A stretch of DNA of 64,000 nucleotides, taken from assembly GCF_964340395.1 (NCBI RefSeq), contig NC_135566.1:2303501-2367500 (forward strand), read 5' to 3'. The stretch is from Glandiceps talaboti. Lineage: Eukaryota > Hemichordata > Enteropneusta > Spengelidae. Shown here piece after piece: positions 13,450 to 24,363 of the stretch. Both the position numbers and the translations under genes were made by a program. The notes under the pieces are model-generated. The model saw only the letters and a list, made by a program, of their open reading frames with translations. It was not told the DNA's origin and did no database searches. Within the stretch, counting starts at the first letter, position 1. Each line of letters begins with the position of its first letter.

Positions 13450-15862
13450 CTAATTTGCAGGTTGTAATTCAGGTGGACTGTCACCATAACAGTACTTAGC
13501 TTCTGGATCACGATAAGTGTTTTCGTGTTGAACGCTCTGAAAGTAAAATAGTAAATGCAGTCACATTAGATATCTTGACTTGCTTTGGTAGATCATCATT
13601 ATACAAGCTATGATATTGGTATATATTGGAGGAAATCTAGATAAAGATCATTGATATTTGATAAATGTAATTTTCACATATCAAAATATTTGTACAGATA
13701 GAAGGAGCAAGAATCAGATTTTTAGCTGAGAGCTGAAACCATGAGGGCAATAAAAGAATGTAAGAAAGCACAATGAACTGACAATAACAGGAAAGTTAGC
13801 TTCTCAACTCATGGAATTCAAATCTCAAGTGTTTACTTACCTCTGATGATGTACGACACTTTGCAAGACACAATTCAAAGTGATCAGTCACAGAGGAAAA
13901 TAATATCTGGAAAGCTTTACTAGCTCTGCCAAGAACACCTTGTAACAGTTGTTGCTGTAAAAAAAGAAAATAAATGGAAAATCCGATTATTAAAATCTGG
14001 CCAAATTGATGGGATTATTATGATAATGATGACTGTCTCTGTCAGGAATCCACTTGACTTTCAATTCTATCTCATCTGCTCAACTGCATTTATAGTACTA
14101 TTGTAGACAGCAGTTTCGCAAATTTTAATTTCTAAATTCCCTCCTGTTGTAAATTCTTTCCTGTAAAATGGTTGTAAAGCTAACAGTCTGGGGTGTGTAC
14201 TGTACGTCTGCATACAAGACTTACCTTCTGTGGTTGAAGACAGCAAGATACGCAATGTTCATAAATGTTACAGCACCCGTTATCTTGACAAGTATCACAA
14301 CAATGAAGGATTGTTTTCTCTGAAGTGATATCACAGCAACCGTTAGCAAGTATATCTTCTCTCTGACACAGAAAACCTGTCAAATGAATCAAATACTTCA
14401 TCAGTAATCTTACTCCAAATTCTTTCTACTTGATATTTTCAACATAATATAAAGTTAAATACCTTGTTCTATGCGATATCAACTTATGAATTTATGTTGA
14501 AATTACTCTTCCTTCATCTCCACAGTGTTGCAGCCAGAGGTTTTTTTTTTGGGTCATTTGACACACATTTTTTGTACCTGACCCACAATTTTGGAAGTGA
14601 TGGGTCATAGACAACCAACACTAAAATTGTATGCAGATATGTTTAGCAACATGACCACGCCTATAGCAACAGCCAAATGATCGCATATATTGCATAGATA
14701 AGAACAGGGTTGGATAGGCAACTGCATAGTCATTCAGCAAATATCTAGCATGGACCAGCATGTGGGTAAATATTTTTTAAAAACTGTACAGTTGTGCTAC
14801 AATACCATTGTCGCTTTTTTAAAATAATAATGTCCCCAAAAAATTGATGATGACCCAGAAAAATGAAAGTCTTGTGAAACTATGTCCCACTCTTTCCAAA
14901 GGCTAGCTGCAACACTGTCTCCAGTGTGAGCTTTCCTCAGAGACACATAAAGAATAGTGTCCACTCATTGCAGATGACATAATAAATCTGGTATATGCTA
15001 TTGCTATAGTATAACTGTAGTTTGAATACAAGGTTATCTATTGAAAAGCATATCCACTGTTCTACGTTCTACTCATGTAAATGTCAGTGTTCCAATACTT
15101 GGAATGAAGACAAGTGTAGAACAATGTCCTCTCCAGTATATTTATGTCTTCATTCTTTTATTCTAGTTTGTAGGGCAACTCCAAAACAGCTTCTATACAT
15201 GTAGCTAGTTTTGTGTTGTGTTGAATAAATAAATGGTATGAATCGAAGGTAGGTTAGGGAGTTTAATTCTATTCTTACATCTGTGTTGACCCTTAGTTAG
15301 CCCCTTATTCTACATCACATGCTAGTATTTGTACCACATGTCCAGTGTTCTACATTGTTGCCTGGGACTAAAGAAGTTGGGGACATAATGTACGTGTCCC
15401 AAGCGAGGACTACCGTCTATAAATGTCTACCGACGAGTTCACGTTTTAAATCAACAAACCTTTTTCGTCGGTTACAAGAACTCTCCCTTGTACAGAATTA
15501 CGACAACTAGTTAGCAATGTTGAATTCTTCTGATCGTATTGCAACTTCCATCGGAAAGTTCGCTTCACTTCGGGTTGTATCGCTCCTTCCTCTAATACGA
15601 ATGGATCAGACTGTAACAAAAAGGGGGAGAGATACGGACAGTCGTAGTAACGGGAAACATCACAATTCTTCGGATAATATCGGAAAGAATTATTCATAAA
15701 ATTCAAGAAATTATCAGTAACATAGTATATTACCTGGCTAAAGGTGTTGACTAAAAAATAAATGAAGGCAAGGAGAAAAATAACGGTTAAAACCCAGCGT
15801 TTTCGCAAAACCCTGGTAGGAAACATTCCATCAACAAAGTGGTATGACTCATAGTTTGCCAT
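13450..15862 (-). CDS. SPRING1: SREBP regulating gene protein (SPRING, C12orf49 family)
   Basis: Four exons (15862-15460, 14376-14225, 13954-13841, 13536-13450) total 756 nt, giving 251 residues with all phases matching and a TAG stop. In vertebrates SPRING is a Golgi membrane protein that supports S1P/SCAP-dependent activation of SREBP and so lipid synthesis. Visible here are a basic stretch (RVLRKRW) followed by one transmembrane segment (about 24-40), which fits a type II membrane protein, then the luminal region. The family-defining cysteine-rich block contains [17 protein letters not shown] and [11 protein letters not shown]; then come [15 protein letters not shown] and a C-terminal [20 protein letters not shown]. 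These track the human protein closely. The protein is longer than the human 205 residues, mainly by an insertion between the membrane segment and the cysteine block (about 45-110), which includes [14 protein letters not shown]. Intron 1 carries a short inverted-repeat element. Confidence 0.93.
14523..14917. mobile_element. short inverted-repeat element (family C) in SPRING1 intron 1
   Basis: It begins CAGTGTTGCAGCCAG and ends CTAGCTGCAACACTG, imperfect inverted ends of 15 bp, and is flanked by TCTCCA on both sides, a likely target duplication. The CAGTG start is hAT-like. It has no open frame. Confidence 0.65.
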
Positions 15863-17007
15863 TTGTAATTTGTGCTTTCGTCACTACACAAAGTTCTAAT
15901 TTAAGTACAAAATATACACAGAAAAATCCCATTTAAATAATTACAACAAATTTGGTTACTATGCTAGTTAATTTAACCACTACTTAACTTATTTTATAAC
16001 ATATTAATATATTTGTTATATATTGTCGAATGTACAGTTTCATATAGACAAATTTGTTTCTAGCATGACATAATTCAAACTCTTGAGGGCGTACTTTATA
16101 TCGGTAGCAGAAGCCGGAGAATGATTACACTACACAGGGATTATAATTATACGTGATTATAAGTGAGATAACTTGAAATTGGTAACTTTCACATGATTGA
16201 TTTTAACTTAGTCGTTTATACGTCGCAAATTGATCTAAAGGTTGATTTAATTTCTGATACTCGGATAGTAGCAGAATAAACTAAACAAACACATCACATA
16301 TAAAAACAAAGGTAAGGACGGACAAACAAAATAGCCCGTGTTAATTTCTGTAGTGCCTATGATTTAGGAGGATTCAGTTTGTTGATGCTGAAAAATGGAA
16401 GAAATGTGAAGTGTTTGGTCTTTTAAATGAATTCCGAGAAATTGTTTTTGTTTTTGTCATTCACAGCCTAACATATTTGTACTAAACACGTTTAAATCAG
16501 CTAAATAGTAGATTAAAAAGAAAGATCTATTGATAGAATCCTTTAATTACGAAATAATTGAACAAAATATGTCGAAAGCAGTCCTTGCGTCGATCTTTTT
16601 CCACATTATGACAAGAAAAAGCAGTGAAACGTGTCTACTTTTATTAATGAATAAAAAAATAATAACAATTACACATATCAACTTTAGAATACTTGATAGG
16701 GAGAATACGACCTCTAAAACTGACCGTCAGAGCAACTGTTGGGAGAACTAATAAGGCAGTCCGACTCATAGTTGCAGTCCGGTCTAAATCTACTGAACAC
16801 CTCACAATGGCTAAAAATGTTAATTTATTTGAAAAAGTGCGACCTCTGCATAAAAAACTTACTGTCTGAGCTGAAATCATATACGAGTTATTAAATTATA
16901 GATTATTTATAGAATAAATTATAGAATTCTCATTTTTACCATCAGTAGTAAAATCGAGATCCACCATTGGATCGCCACCAATATTGGACAATCAGCCTGT
17001 CTATGAT
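15863..17007. other. 5' flank of SPRING1, no gene seen
   Basis: AT-rich sequence without a convincing exon on either strand. The SPRING1 promoter must lie at its left edge, but I see no clear core-promoter motif. Confidence 0.5.
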
Positions 17008-17340
17008 CAATCTGATTAAAATCCGATGTAGATGTCGGCTAATCGTTCATTGCTATTTTACCTTCGTTATTTTGCCTGAATTGACCTTCTTGGTACATGT
17101 TTACATTTTTTTAGCCTGATCGCCTCCTTCTACATCTGAACTTGTGCACATGCAAACGAATTTCTGCTCAGTGATGAGACACACAGCCAATCAGGTTGCG
17201 CCTTACTTGTCATGGGCATACATGTACGCATTGAATATCAACAAACGTCAACAAACATTTCAGTCAATTCAGGCAAAATAATGAAAGTAAAATAGCAATG
17301 AACGATTAGCCGACATCTACATCGGATTTTAATCAGATTG
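17008..17340. mobile_element. inverted-repeat transposon (family A), copy 1
   Basis: Terminal inverted repeats of about 77 bp begin CAATCTGATTAAAATCCGAT at 17008 and end with its complement at 17340. The flanks share GTCTATGA, an 8-bp target duplication. The interior has no open frame. A 204-bp deletion derivative is at 45243-45446. Confidence 0.85.
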
Positions 17341-17584
17341 GTCTATGACCTGACTAATTGCAAGTCCTTGTCTCACAAGTAATCTTATGCACAAGACTTT
17401 AGTGACTCTATCTATATTTTGAAATATCCTGCTAACAGGCATACAGGGGTGAAACCAACTTTCCAACTCATCCAACTTTCGTTGGAGGAAGTATTAACAC
17501 AAATATCACTAAACCAAAATGGTACACAAGGTAATCATAAGAGGTTTTATTGCACATACAAGTATGGGTAAACAGAATAATTAC

Positions 17585-18015
17585 ATTATCAATAAAGCAA
17601 TTACAACGAACAACACTGAAGTAAATCACTTTCTCTATGTAGTACACTCATTTATAGCATTCATATCAAGTGTAAAAGTATACAGTTTCAATTGGTTTAT
17701 TTACACACCCAGCATGTGGCATTTCAATAAACAAAACAGTATACTTTTTGATATGGATGCTATAAATGATTGTGGTAGAAACAGAAAACACTTTACTTTG
17801 GTGTTATGGGCTGTACTTGATATGGATGCTGTAAACGATTGTGGTACATACAGAAAACGCTTTACTTTGGTGTTATGGGTTGTACTTGATATGGATGCTA
17901 CAAATTGTTGCACATACAGAAAACGCTTTACTTTGGTGTTATGGGTTGTACTTGATATGGATGCTACAAATTGTTGTACATACAGAAAACACTTTACTTT
18001 GGTGTTAAGGGTTGT
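17585..18015. mobile_element. foldback MITE (family F), copy 2, with 66-69 bp tandem repeats
   Basis: The left arm (about 17612-17690) and right arm (about 17735-17800) form the same hairpin as the copy at 10170-10450. The right arm is followed by three more copies of a 66-69 bp unit (TTGATATGGATGC to TTATGGGTTGTA) at about 17816, 17885 and 17951. Confidence 0.8.
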
Positions 18016-18890
18016 AAGTAGAGTTATTCTCAATGTCATCATGAAAGTTGACTTAAGTACAAAACAGACTTTAATTAACCACATAAATGCTAAGATCAAC
18101 CACATAGGATAACAATAACAAACAAACAAACAAACAAACAAACAAAAATATATCAATCTGTATTGACAGAAATTTACAATAATGTGATTACATATCAATA
18201 TAAATGTGACAAATATTATAATGTACTGTTGCTATTTTATGAATAGCCATACTGGAGAATTCCCTATTACCTTTTCAACCTCTGGTATGGGATATTTGTT
18301 CCATAGACACGTTACAACAATGTGCGACCAACTGTACCTCTTAGCCAGGTCTCAAACTGTGCTAAAACTACCTACTAGCAGCACATTTCTCTATTGATCA
18401 CAATATAATCTTTCACTCCCTGATGTTTAATTAGTGTACATTTCACCAGCAGAGTTTTAAGTAGAGTCTTCAGGATAACAGACATTGTGGGATATCTAAT
18501 CTGGTAAAATAAACAAAGTTGCAATGTTGTATATTGTTCTAGTTGCTAAGTTAACATCAAATGTTGGTGTTGTTTGATTTTAGTGAAGTGAGTGAGTGTA
18601 TATTTGTCATATTATCTGTGTAGTGACTAGCCTTGGTCTTACCACAGACAAGTAACAAATCAAGTTTGTTACTTGTCAGTGGTCTTATCAACAGTTTACA
18701 ATTAAACATCAAGGAGTGAATGAGGTACAGTTGATCAAACATTGTTATAATATTGATATGAAATCATATTAATATTCACATATGTCATCTTTGTTAAGGT
18801 TGATGTGATTTTGATTATTTATTTTATAGTTTTTGTTTTTCTTGTTTTTCCTAAGCATGACACAATGAAGCTTGAGCTCCTGTGGATTAA
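18016..18890. other. intergenic region between the MITE and the thioesterase 3' end
   Basis: It contains an (AAAC)n run at 18117-18146, a near-perfect hairpin at 18641-18683 and otherwise unique AT-rich sequence with no gene. TTTATT at 18818-18823 reads AATAAA on the minus strand and may end the thioesterase transcript. Confidence 0.5.
18641..18683. other. 19-bp stem, 5-nt loop hairpin
   Basis: ACCACAGACAAGTAACAAA pairs with TTTGTTACTTGTCAGTGGT with one mismatch around the loop TCAAG. Confidence 0.7.
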
Positions 18891-18892
18891 CC

Positions 18893-19055
18893 AGTGTCCC
18901 CCATTCTACAGTCACTGGATTAACTAGTGTCCCCCATTCTACAGTCACTGGATTAACTAGTGTTCCCCCATTCTACAGTCACTGGATTAACTAGTGTTCC
19001 CCCCATTCTACAGTCACTGTGGATCAACTAGCATTCCCCCATTCTACAGTCACTG
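18893..19055. repeat. 33-36 bp tandem repeat, about five copies
   Basis: The unit contains CATTCTACAGTCACTGGATT and AACTAGTGTCCCCC; length varies through the C-run. It abuts the thioesterase stop codon, so it probably lies in the 3' UTR. Confidence 0.88.
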
Positions 19056-19062
19056 TGATGAT

Positions 19063-20836
19063 TTACAGTTTTGATTGAAATAAGGTCACATTGAAGGTAA
19101 CACTACACTGGAATATAGTATTCTCTTTTTTCTGAATGGCAAAATGTATCACATTTGGTCTTCTGTCATCTTCCCATGATATAACTACCAATTCATCATT
19201 AATTACAGATTCACTGATGTGGCGCATTTTCATTTCTTTGATGGGATACTTGCTGGCACTTTGACGAATGACAGAATACACTCCATTCTGTGCACCAAGA
19301 TTTAGAAGGTCCATACAGAACTTGACATATCTGGATGAATTGGTGTGATGATTGTGATCAATATCATGACCAACTACAACAATTGAGTTCTGGTATAATT
19401 TATCTGGACTACAAGGAAACCCAGGTAGAACATCAGGAATTTGTGGTCGGGGAATTTTCAGTAATTCTTGGTTTGCTTGAATATATGATTTTGGCAAAGG
19501 AGCAGATTTACGGGTAGAAACACTAACAAAGACATAGTGAGCTAGTCCTCTACCAATCATTTCACCAGTCTTCCTCAAATTTACATCTTGTTGTAAGATA
19601 ACAGATGTTCTGCCTATATGAATGGCCTTCACAGTACAAATCATTGACACATCATTGGACAACTTAGAATAAAAAGCTGGATACACCTGGACATGCTGAG
19701 ACCGGAGAAAGAAAGTATAACCATTTTTGAATGCTGTCAGTAAACCATGTTTGTTGTTTTGTGTCCATCCATTCACTCTAGCTACCATAAGCAACTTGGA
19801 CAAACCCCAGGCTGTTAATTTCCCTGCATCAAAGAAATTTCAAATAAATTATCAATCATGAATATTTCCATTATAGAAGATTGCAATCTGTAAATAAGTA
19901 ACAGGGACATCTTACAGATGTGGTGACTTTTTTGGTGATTCTTTCAAGGGCAATTTGCCACGTTTGTGACCTTTTTGTGACCTGTGAGGTTTACATGTGG
20001 TTGTTACTGGAGGTTCACTTCTCCCCTCTCCCACCCTCCAAAATGAAGTAGTGGTCTCATTCCTCGAACAATATTCAACAATGTCTCTAATTATAATCTG
20101 AGCAACTTAAAAAACAAAACTGGTATTGAAAATTGATGTAAAAATATTAATTCATAAACAAAAGTATGATAAATTAAAGTGTTTAACATTAACATTGGAA
20201 TAAGATTAGTTAGATTCTGTAATCTTTATGGTCCGAATATGTTTGGTTTTTTTTGCGGACTGAGGTTGTACGGCGGAAGGGCCTGACTACAGGAGGGCCT
20301 ATATGCTGTACTACAAGGTCTGCCAAACCCATATCCGGGCCATAAAGGTTTTATCATATACCATATGTAATGGCATAGAAACATCATTTGAACCACATAA
20401 ATGCAGTGAAACATTATTATGTACAAAAACAAATATATTGAGAACAAATCAAGACTGAATCACTGAGTGAATGGATATTGACCTGTGTGCCTTTTACCAT
20501 ATTTGGGCAAAGTGTGGCAGGGCATGATATGGAAAAATATGGAAAATTATTGCATGGGTTCAATGTGCACACTCTCTATTGAATTATATAGGAAGATGTA
20601 CTGCATATATAATAAAGTATATTACTCCATAGATGAGAAAAGGGTCACTTGAATAAAATTTGAAATAAAATTATACTCTTCACTGTTTGAAATACAGATA
20701 TCTTCCTAAACAATAATTCAAATAAACGAAACGAAACGAATAATTCACCTTTTTCAGTTACGTCATCATGGAGAAAGTCATCACTTTTGAATGTACAGCA
20801 GACCTCTTTACCATCAGATGAAACATCAACCTTCAT
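19063..20836 (-). CDS. double hot-dog fold acyl-CoA thioesterase-like protein
   Basis: Two exons (20836-20749 and 19823-19063) join in phase at GAA-AAA-G/GG to give 849 nt, 282 residues. The N-terminal part contains FLHDDVTEKGKLTAWGLSKL, then a first hot-dog-like strand/helix region (about 70-140, with IHIGRTSVILQQDV and GRGLAHYVFVSVS). The second half has GHDIDHNHHTNSSRYVKF, resembling the D-x-x-x-N-H-x-N helix entry of thioesterases of the 4-hydroxybenzoyl-CoA/acyl-ACP type; the aspartate and the NHH-TN group are candidate active-site residues. The predicted reaction is hydrolysis of an acyl-CoA or similar thioester; the substrate cannot be told. No signal peptide is evident. A possible AATAAA poly(A) signal on the minus strand lies at 18823-18818, about 240 nt past the stop. 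A 33-36 bp tandem repeat sits just downstream in the 3' flank. Confidence 0.75.
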
Positions 20837-22435
20837 AATTCATATACACTTCTAGGTAAAAAAAAAAAAAGTTGCACAGGCTGCAATCAATAATACAGCA
20901 GAATCATTTATCCCAGTGCTTTCGCTACTGTTTGGTAACCCTGGTAACAGAAGGGGTCAATCAGGTAAAACTGGCATAGTTTCCTATACAATATACACTA
21001 TAATTGTGTTTGGGAACCTGGTCAAAGTCTAGTATGCCTATATTTGGCCTTTTAAATTGTACAAATAATTTTCAGTGAATGTTGGGAATGGCAGTGTGAT
21101 ATCATAACAACTCACAACCCATTTCAACACTTCAGATTGCCAAGTATTATGCTCAGGGGATGGGTTTAATATCTGGACAAACTTTCTACCTATATCTATA
21201 ACATGGCTGGGTTGTTGGGTTGTTTTTTTGGAAACCTGGAATTTTTGGCTAATGGGGCCCTGATATATAGTGACTTCTTGATGTTGAATGATCGACCATA
21301 AATTTCATGCTTGACACTCATCAGGTGTGATTTATGCATTTTTATCATGATTTCACTTGAGGATTGATCCATGACGACATTTTTCTAAAATGGAAAAGGT
21401 GGATATCTTTATGGAGCCCATGTTTAAAGAATATTTAGACAGAAACATAGACTGACGGATTTTAAGGTGATCCATTTGTCTTGGGAAGTGGTGCCGAAAC
21501 ATCTTGGGAAGTGGTGCCGAAACAGTCAGGTGTTGAACATTTATGAAACATCTAGAAAGGCACCAGGAACGTATAAACTGTTTGTACGTCACTCATGGTT
21601 GCACATTTAACCCACAAATAAATTCGAATTTAGAATAAAACAAATCTGAACGAATTCTTTCCAGGTTTAGTCATCCAAATCATAAGCAATGAACCGCCCC
21701 GTACGCCAATAGACTTTGATTTAAGGCGTTGATTTATATGAGGCCCTGTTGACGTCCCTAGTCGAGAATCTATTCAAGTAAATAATCGTGGTAGTTGTCG
21801 ACTTTGGTGCATACGCAAGATAGTTTGATGACCTGGTCGTATTGTGGTCAATAATGTCATGAGGTTCGAGACGCCTCGTGGCATATGCATGCAGAGATAG
21901 TGCTACATTTAATTTTACATTCTCGACATGTCGAACCTCGTAGCATATACATCCAGAGGTAATGCAGCACATGCAAAAGTGGGGTAGAATACAGAATGAA
22001 TTAAAGTTGTCATCGCTGTACAATTTATGTCACTCCATACCATGACATTACCTGCAACTCTGCCTCTGGCTACATACTTGGACTCCTACAGAGAGTCGCC
22101 GTTGTAACGTATCCCGGCCAGAGTACTTAGTCCTGCTTGCAGACAGAGTAAATCAGGAATGTAGTCGTGACTTTCCGATCCCGGGAGTTGGACTGTATCC
22201 ATGAGCAGACTGTCAATAACTGAGAAAGACTCAAAGTGATGATTTAGTGGAATGTGGAAAAGATAAAGATGCTATATTGCATGGCAGCTCAGGTGTGTTG
22301 CCCCGGTGTGTTGCAGCCCAGACAGACTGCTGTATCATGTAGGATATGTGATAAATAAAATAAAGCAGTGTGCATGGTGAACATTTGTTAAGTTCAAAAT
22401 TCAAAGTTCAAAGGTCAGGGTAAGCCATTTGATCG
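20837..22435. other. 5' flank of the thioesterase gene, no gene seen
   Basis: Unique sequence without convincing exons. A 25-bp direct repeat (TCTTGGGAAGTGGTGCCGAAAC) lies at about 21478-21530, and a diverged direct repeat around 21862-21970 contains CCTCGTGGCATATGCAT. Confidence 0.45.
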
Positions 22436-22650
22436 GGGGGGGGGGGGGCAACAAATGATCTGATTAAAATCTGATGTGTTGAAAGTGGCTAGATGCCTTT
22501 ATTTACCTCTATTTCCACGTTTTGCGTCGTTTGTTTTGTTCTGGGTTTGAAGGCCGCGATCACCCAGAACAAAACAAACGATACAAAACGATGGAAACTA
22601 AATGAAGATATCTCTCCGCTTTCACCACATCAGATTGGGGGGGGGGGGGG
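22436..22650. mobile_element. palindromic element flanked by G-runs
   Basis: G-runs (about 22436-22448 and 22637-22650) flank nested inverted repeats: outer ATCTGATGTGTTGAAAGTGG against CCGCTTTCACCACATCAGAT, and inner CGTTTGTTTTGTTCTGGGT against its exact complement. The ATCTGATTAAAATC start resembles family A ends. Confidence 0.55.
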
Positions 22651-22695
22651 CGCTGCTGGAGGATAAGCAACTGGAAGGAAATATTTTTTGCCGAA

Positions 22696-22783
22696 TACAT
22701 ACATACATACATACATACATACATACATACATACATACATACATACATACATACATACATACATACATACATGCATGCACGCA

Positions 22784-22851
<68 letters not shown>

Positions 22852-22912
22852 TACATACATACATACATACATACATACATACATACATACATACATACAT
22901 ACATACATACAA
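22696..22912. repeat. (ACAT)n-(ACGC)n-(AC)n-(ACAT)n compound microsatellite
   Basis: About 215 bp of tetranucleotide and dinucleotide repeat with a symmetrical arrangement. Confidence 0.98.
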
Positions 22913-23365
22913 TAGCTCCAATACTGCCGGGTCAGCTGCTCTATCTGGGACTGTTTTTCTTCTTATGAAAATTGGAATTTCCGACGTTTTCACTCGTGAA
23001 TTTCTCAGCTGCTTTATTTCAAAGTCCCAAACTGAAAATGTGTAAAATACAAAATCAAAAAGAAACAATTCAGAGTGAAAATGTCGGAAATTCAAAATTA
23101 ACGTGAAATAAATTCCACCGGCGGGGTATGAATCATTTTCCACTGTGAATCAAATGTCCACAGTGGTGGAGATTATTTCGGTGTGGATTATTTGGTTGTC
23201 AGTTACCTAATCGCAAACTCTCGTTCAATGCTGTTGATATTAATGATGTTTATGAACAAGTTCAATATTCTAATAAATTATGTATATTTGCTTCAAGTGC
23301 AATAGCTCCAATGCTGCCGGGTCAGCTGCTCTATCTGGAACTGTTTTTCTTCTTATGAAATTGGT
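22911..23365. repeat. duplicated 65-bp segment with intervening inverted repeat
   Basis: CAATAGCTCCAATACTGCCG through TTCTTCTTATGAAA occurs at 22911-22970 and about 23299-23360 in the same direction. Between them, GAATTTCCGACGTTTTCACTC (22975) pairs with GAGTGAAAATGTCGGAAATTC (about 23074-23094). This looks like fragments of one dispersed element. Confidence 0.65.
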
Positions 23366-23399
23366 TTCTAGACCAAATGTAAATCTCGGGATGATGAAA

Positions 23400-24115
23400 G
23401 TACAAGTGGGATCACTGGAATGACAGTGTCTACACATTACAAATGCTGTCATTCGTTTGTCAAAGCTTTGGAAATGCTGTCATTCTACTTATGTTTAATA
23501 GAGAGTTGCGGCTGTCATTCCACTTGTTTAACAGTGCAGAGGGTGTCATTCAACTAACTGAATGTAGAAAAGGGTGTTATTTCACTGTTTACATACTGTA
23601 AATGTTGTCATTCCAGTTTCATAGCATTAATGTTGCTGTCATTCCACTTATGCTATAGAGTGGTGGTTGTCAATGTTTAAAAGTGTACAGGGTGCCATTC
23701 AACTAACTGAATGTAGAAAAGGATGTCATTCCATTGTTTTCATACTGTAAATGCTGTCATTCCAGTTTCATAGCATTGGAATTGCTGTCATTCCACTTAT
23801 GTTAGAGAGTTGCGGCTGTCATTCCACTTGTTTAACAGTGCAGAGGGTGTCATTCAACTAACTTAATGTAGAAAAGGATGTCATTTCACTGTTTACATAC
23901 TGGAAATGCTGTCATTCCAGTTTCAAAGCATTGAAAATGCTGTCATTCCACTTATTTTATAGAGTGGCGGCTATCATTCCCCTCGTTTTACAGTGCAGAG
24001 GTTGTTATTCAACTAATTGAATGTAGAAAAGGACGTCATTTCACTGTTTACATACTGGAAATGCTGTCATTCCAGTTTCACAGCATTGATATTGCTGTCA
24101 TTCCACTTATGCTAT
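23400..24115. repeat. diverged single arm of the 155-bp foldback repeat
   Basis: TGTCATTCCA-type motifs recur every 25-31 bp, in the orientation of the right arm of the intact element at 24364-29599, but far more diverged. Confidence 0.8.
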
Positions 24116-24119
24116 ACAT

Positions 24120-24232
24120 GTACTGTTACATGTACTGTACGGTACGGTACGGTACGGTAGGTAGGGATAGGTAGGGTAGGGTACTGTACTGTACTGTACT
24201 GTACTGTACTGTACTGTACTGTACTGTACTCG
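24120..24232. repeat. (ACTGT)n/(ACGGT)n pentanucleotide repeat
   Basis: GTACGGTACG runs, GGTAGG words, then GTACTGTACTGT repeats. Confidence 0.95.
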
Positions 24233-24363
24233 CTGGTATCGTGATTCAGAGTTAAAGTAAAGCATTCCCGATCCCCTTCACTGTCTATGCCACATGTGTT
24301 CACACACAGAGGGCAAGGTTTTATTATTAACTACTAGACATTCTTTTATGGTCTGAGACTGAA

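Noticed and set aside
17519-18198. 197- and 165-residue open frames
   Set aside because: They read the family F foldback element and its 66-69 bp tandem repeat; no splice or domain support.
22560-23143. Open frames rich in YVCM, THTH and IHTY
   Set aside because: Translation of the ACAT/AC microsatellite.
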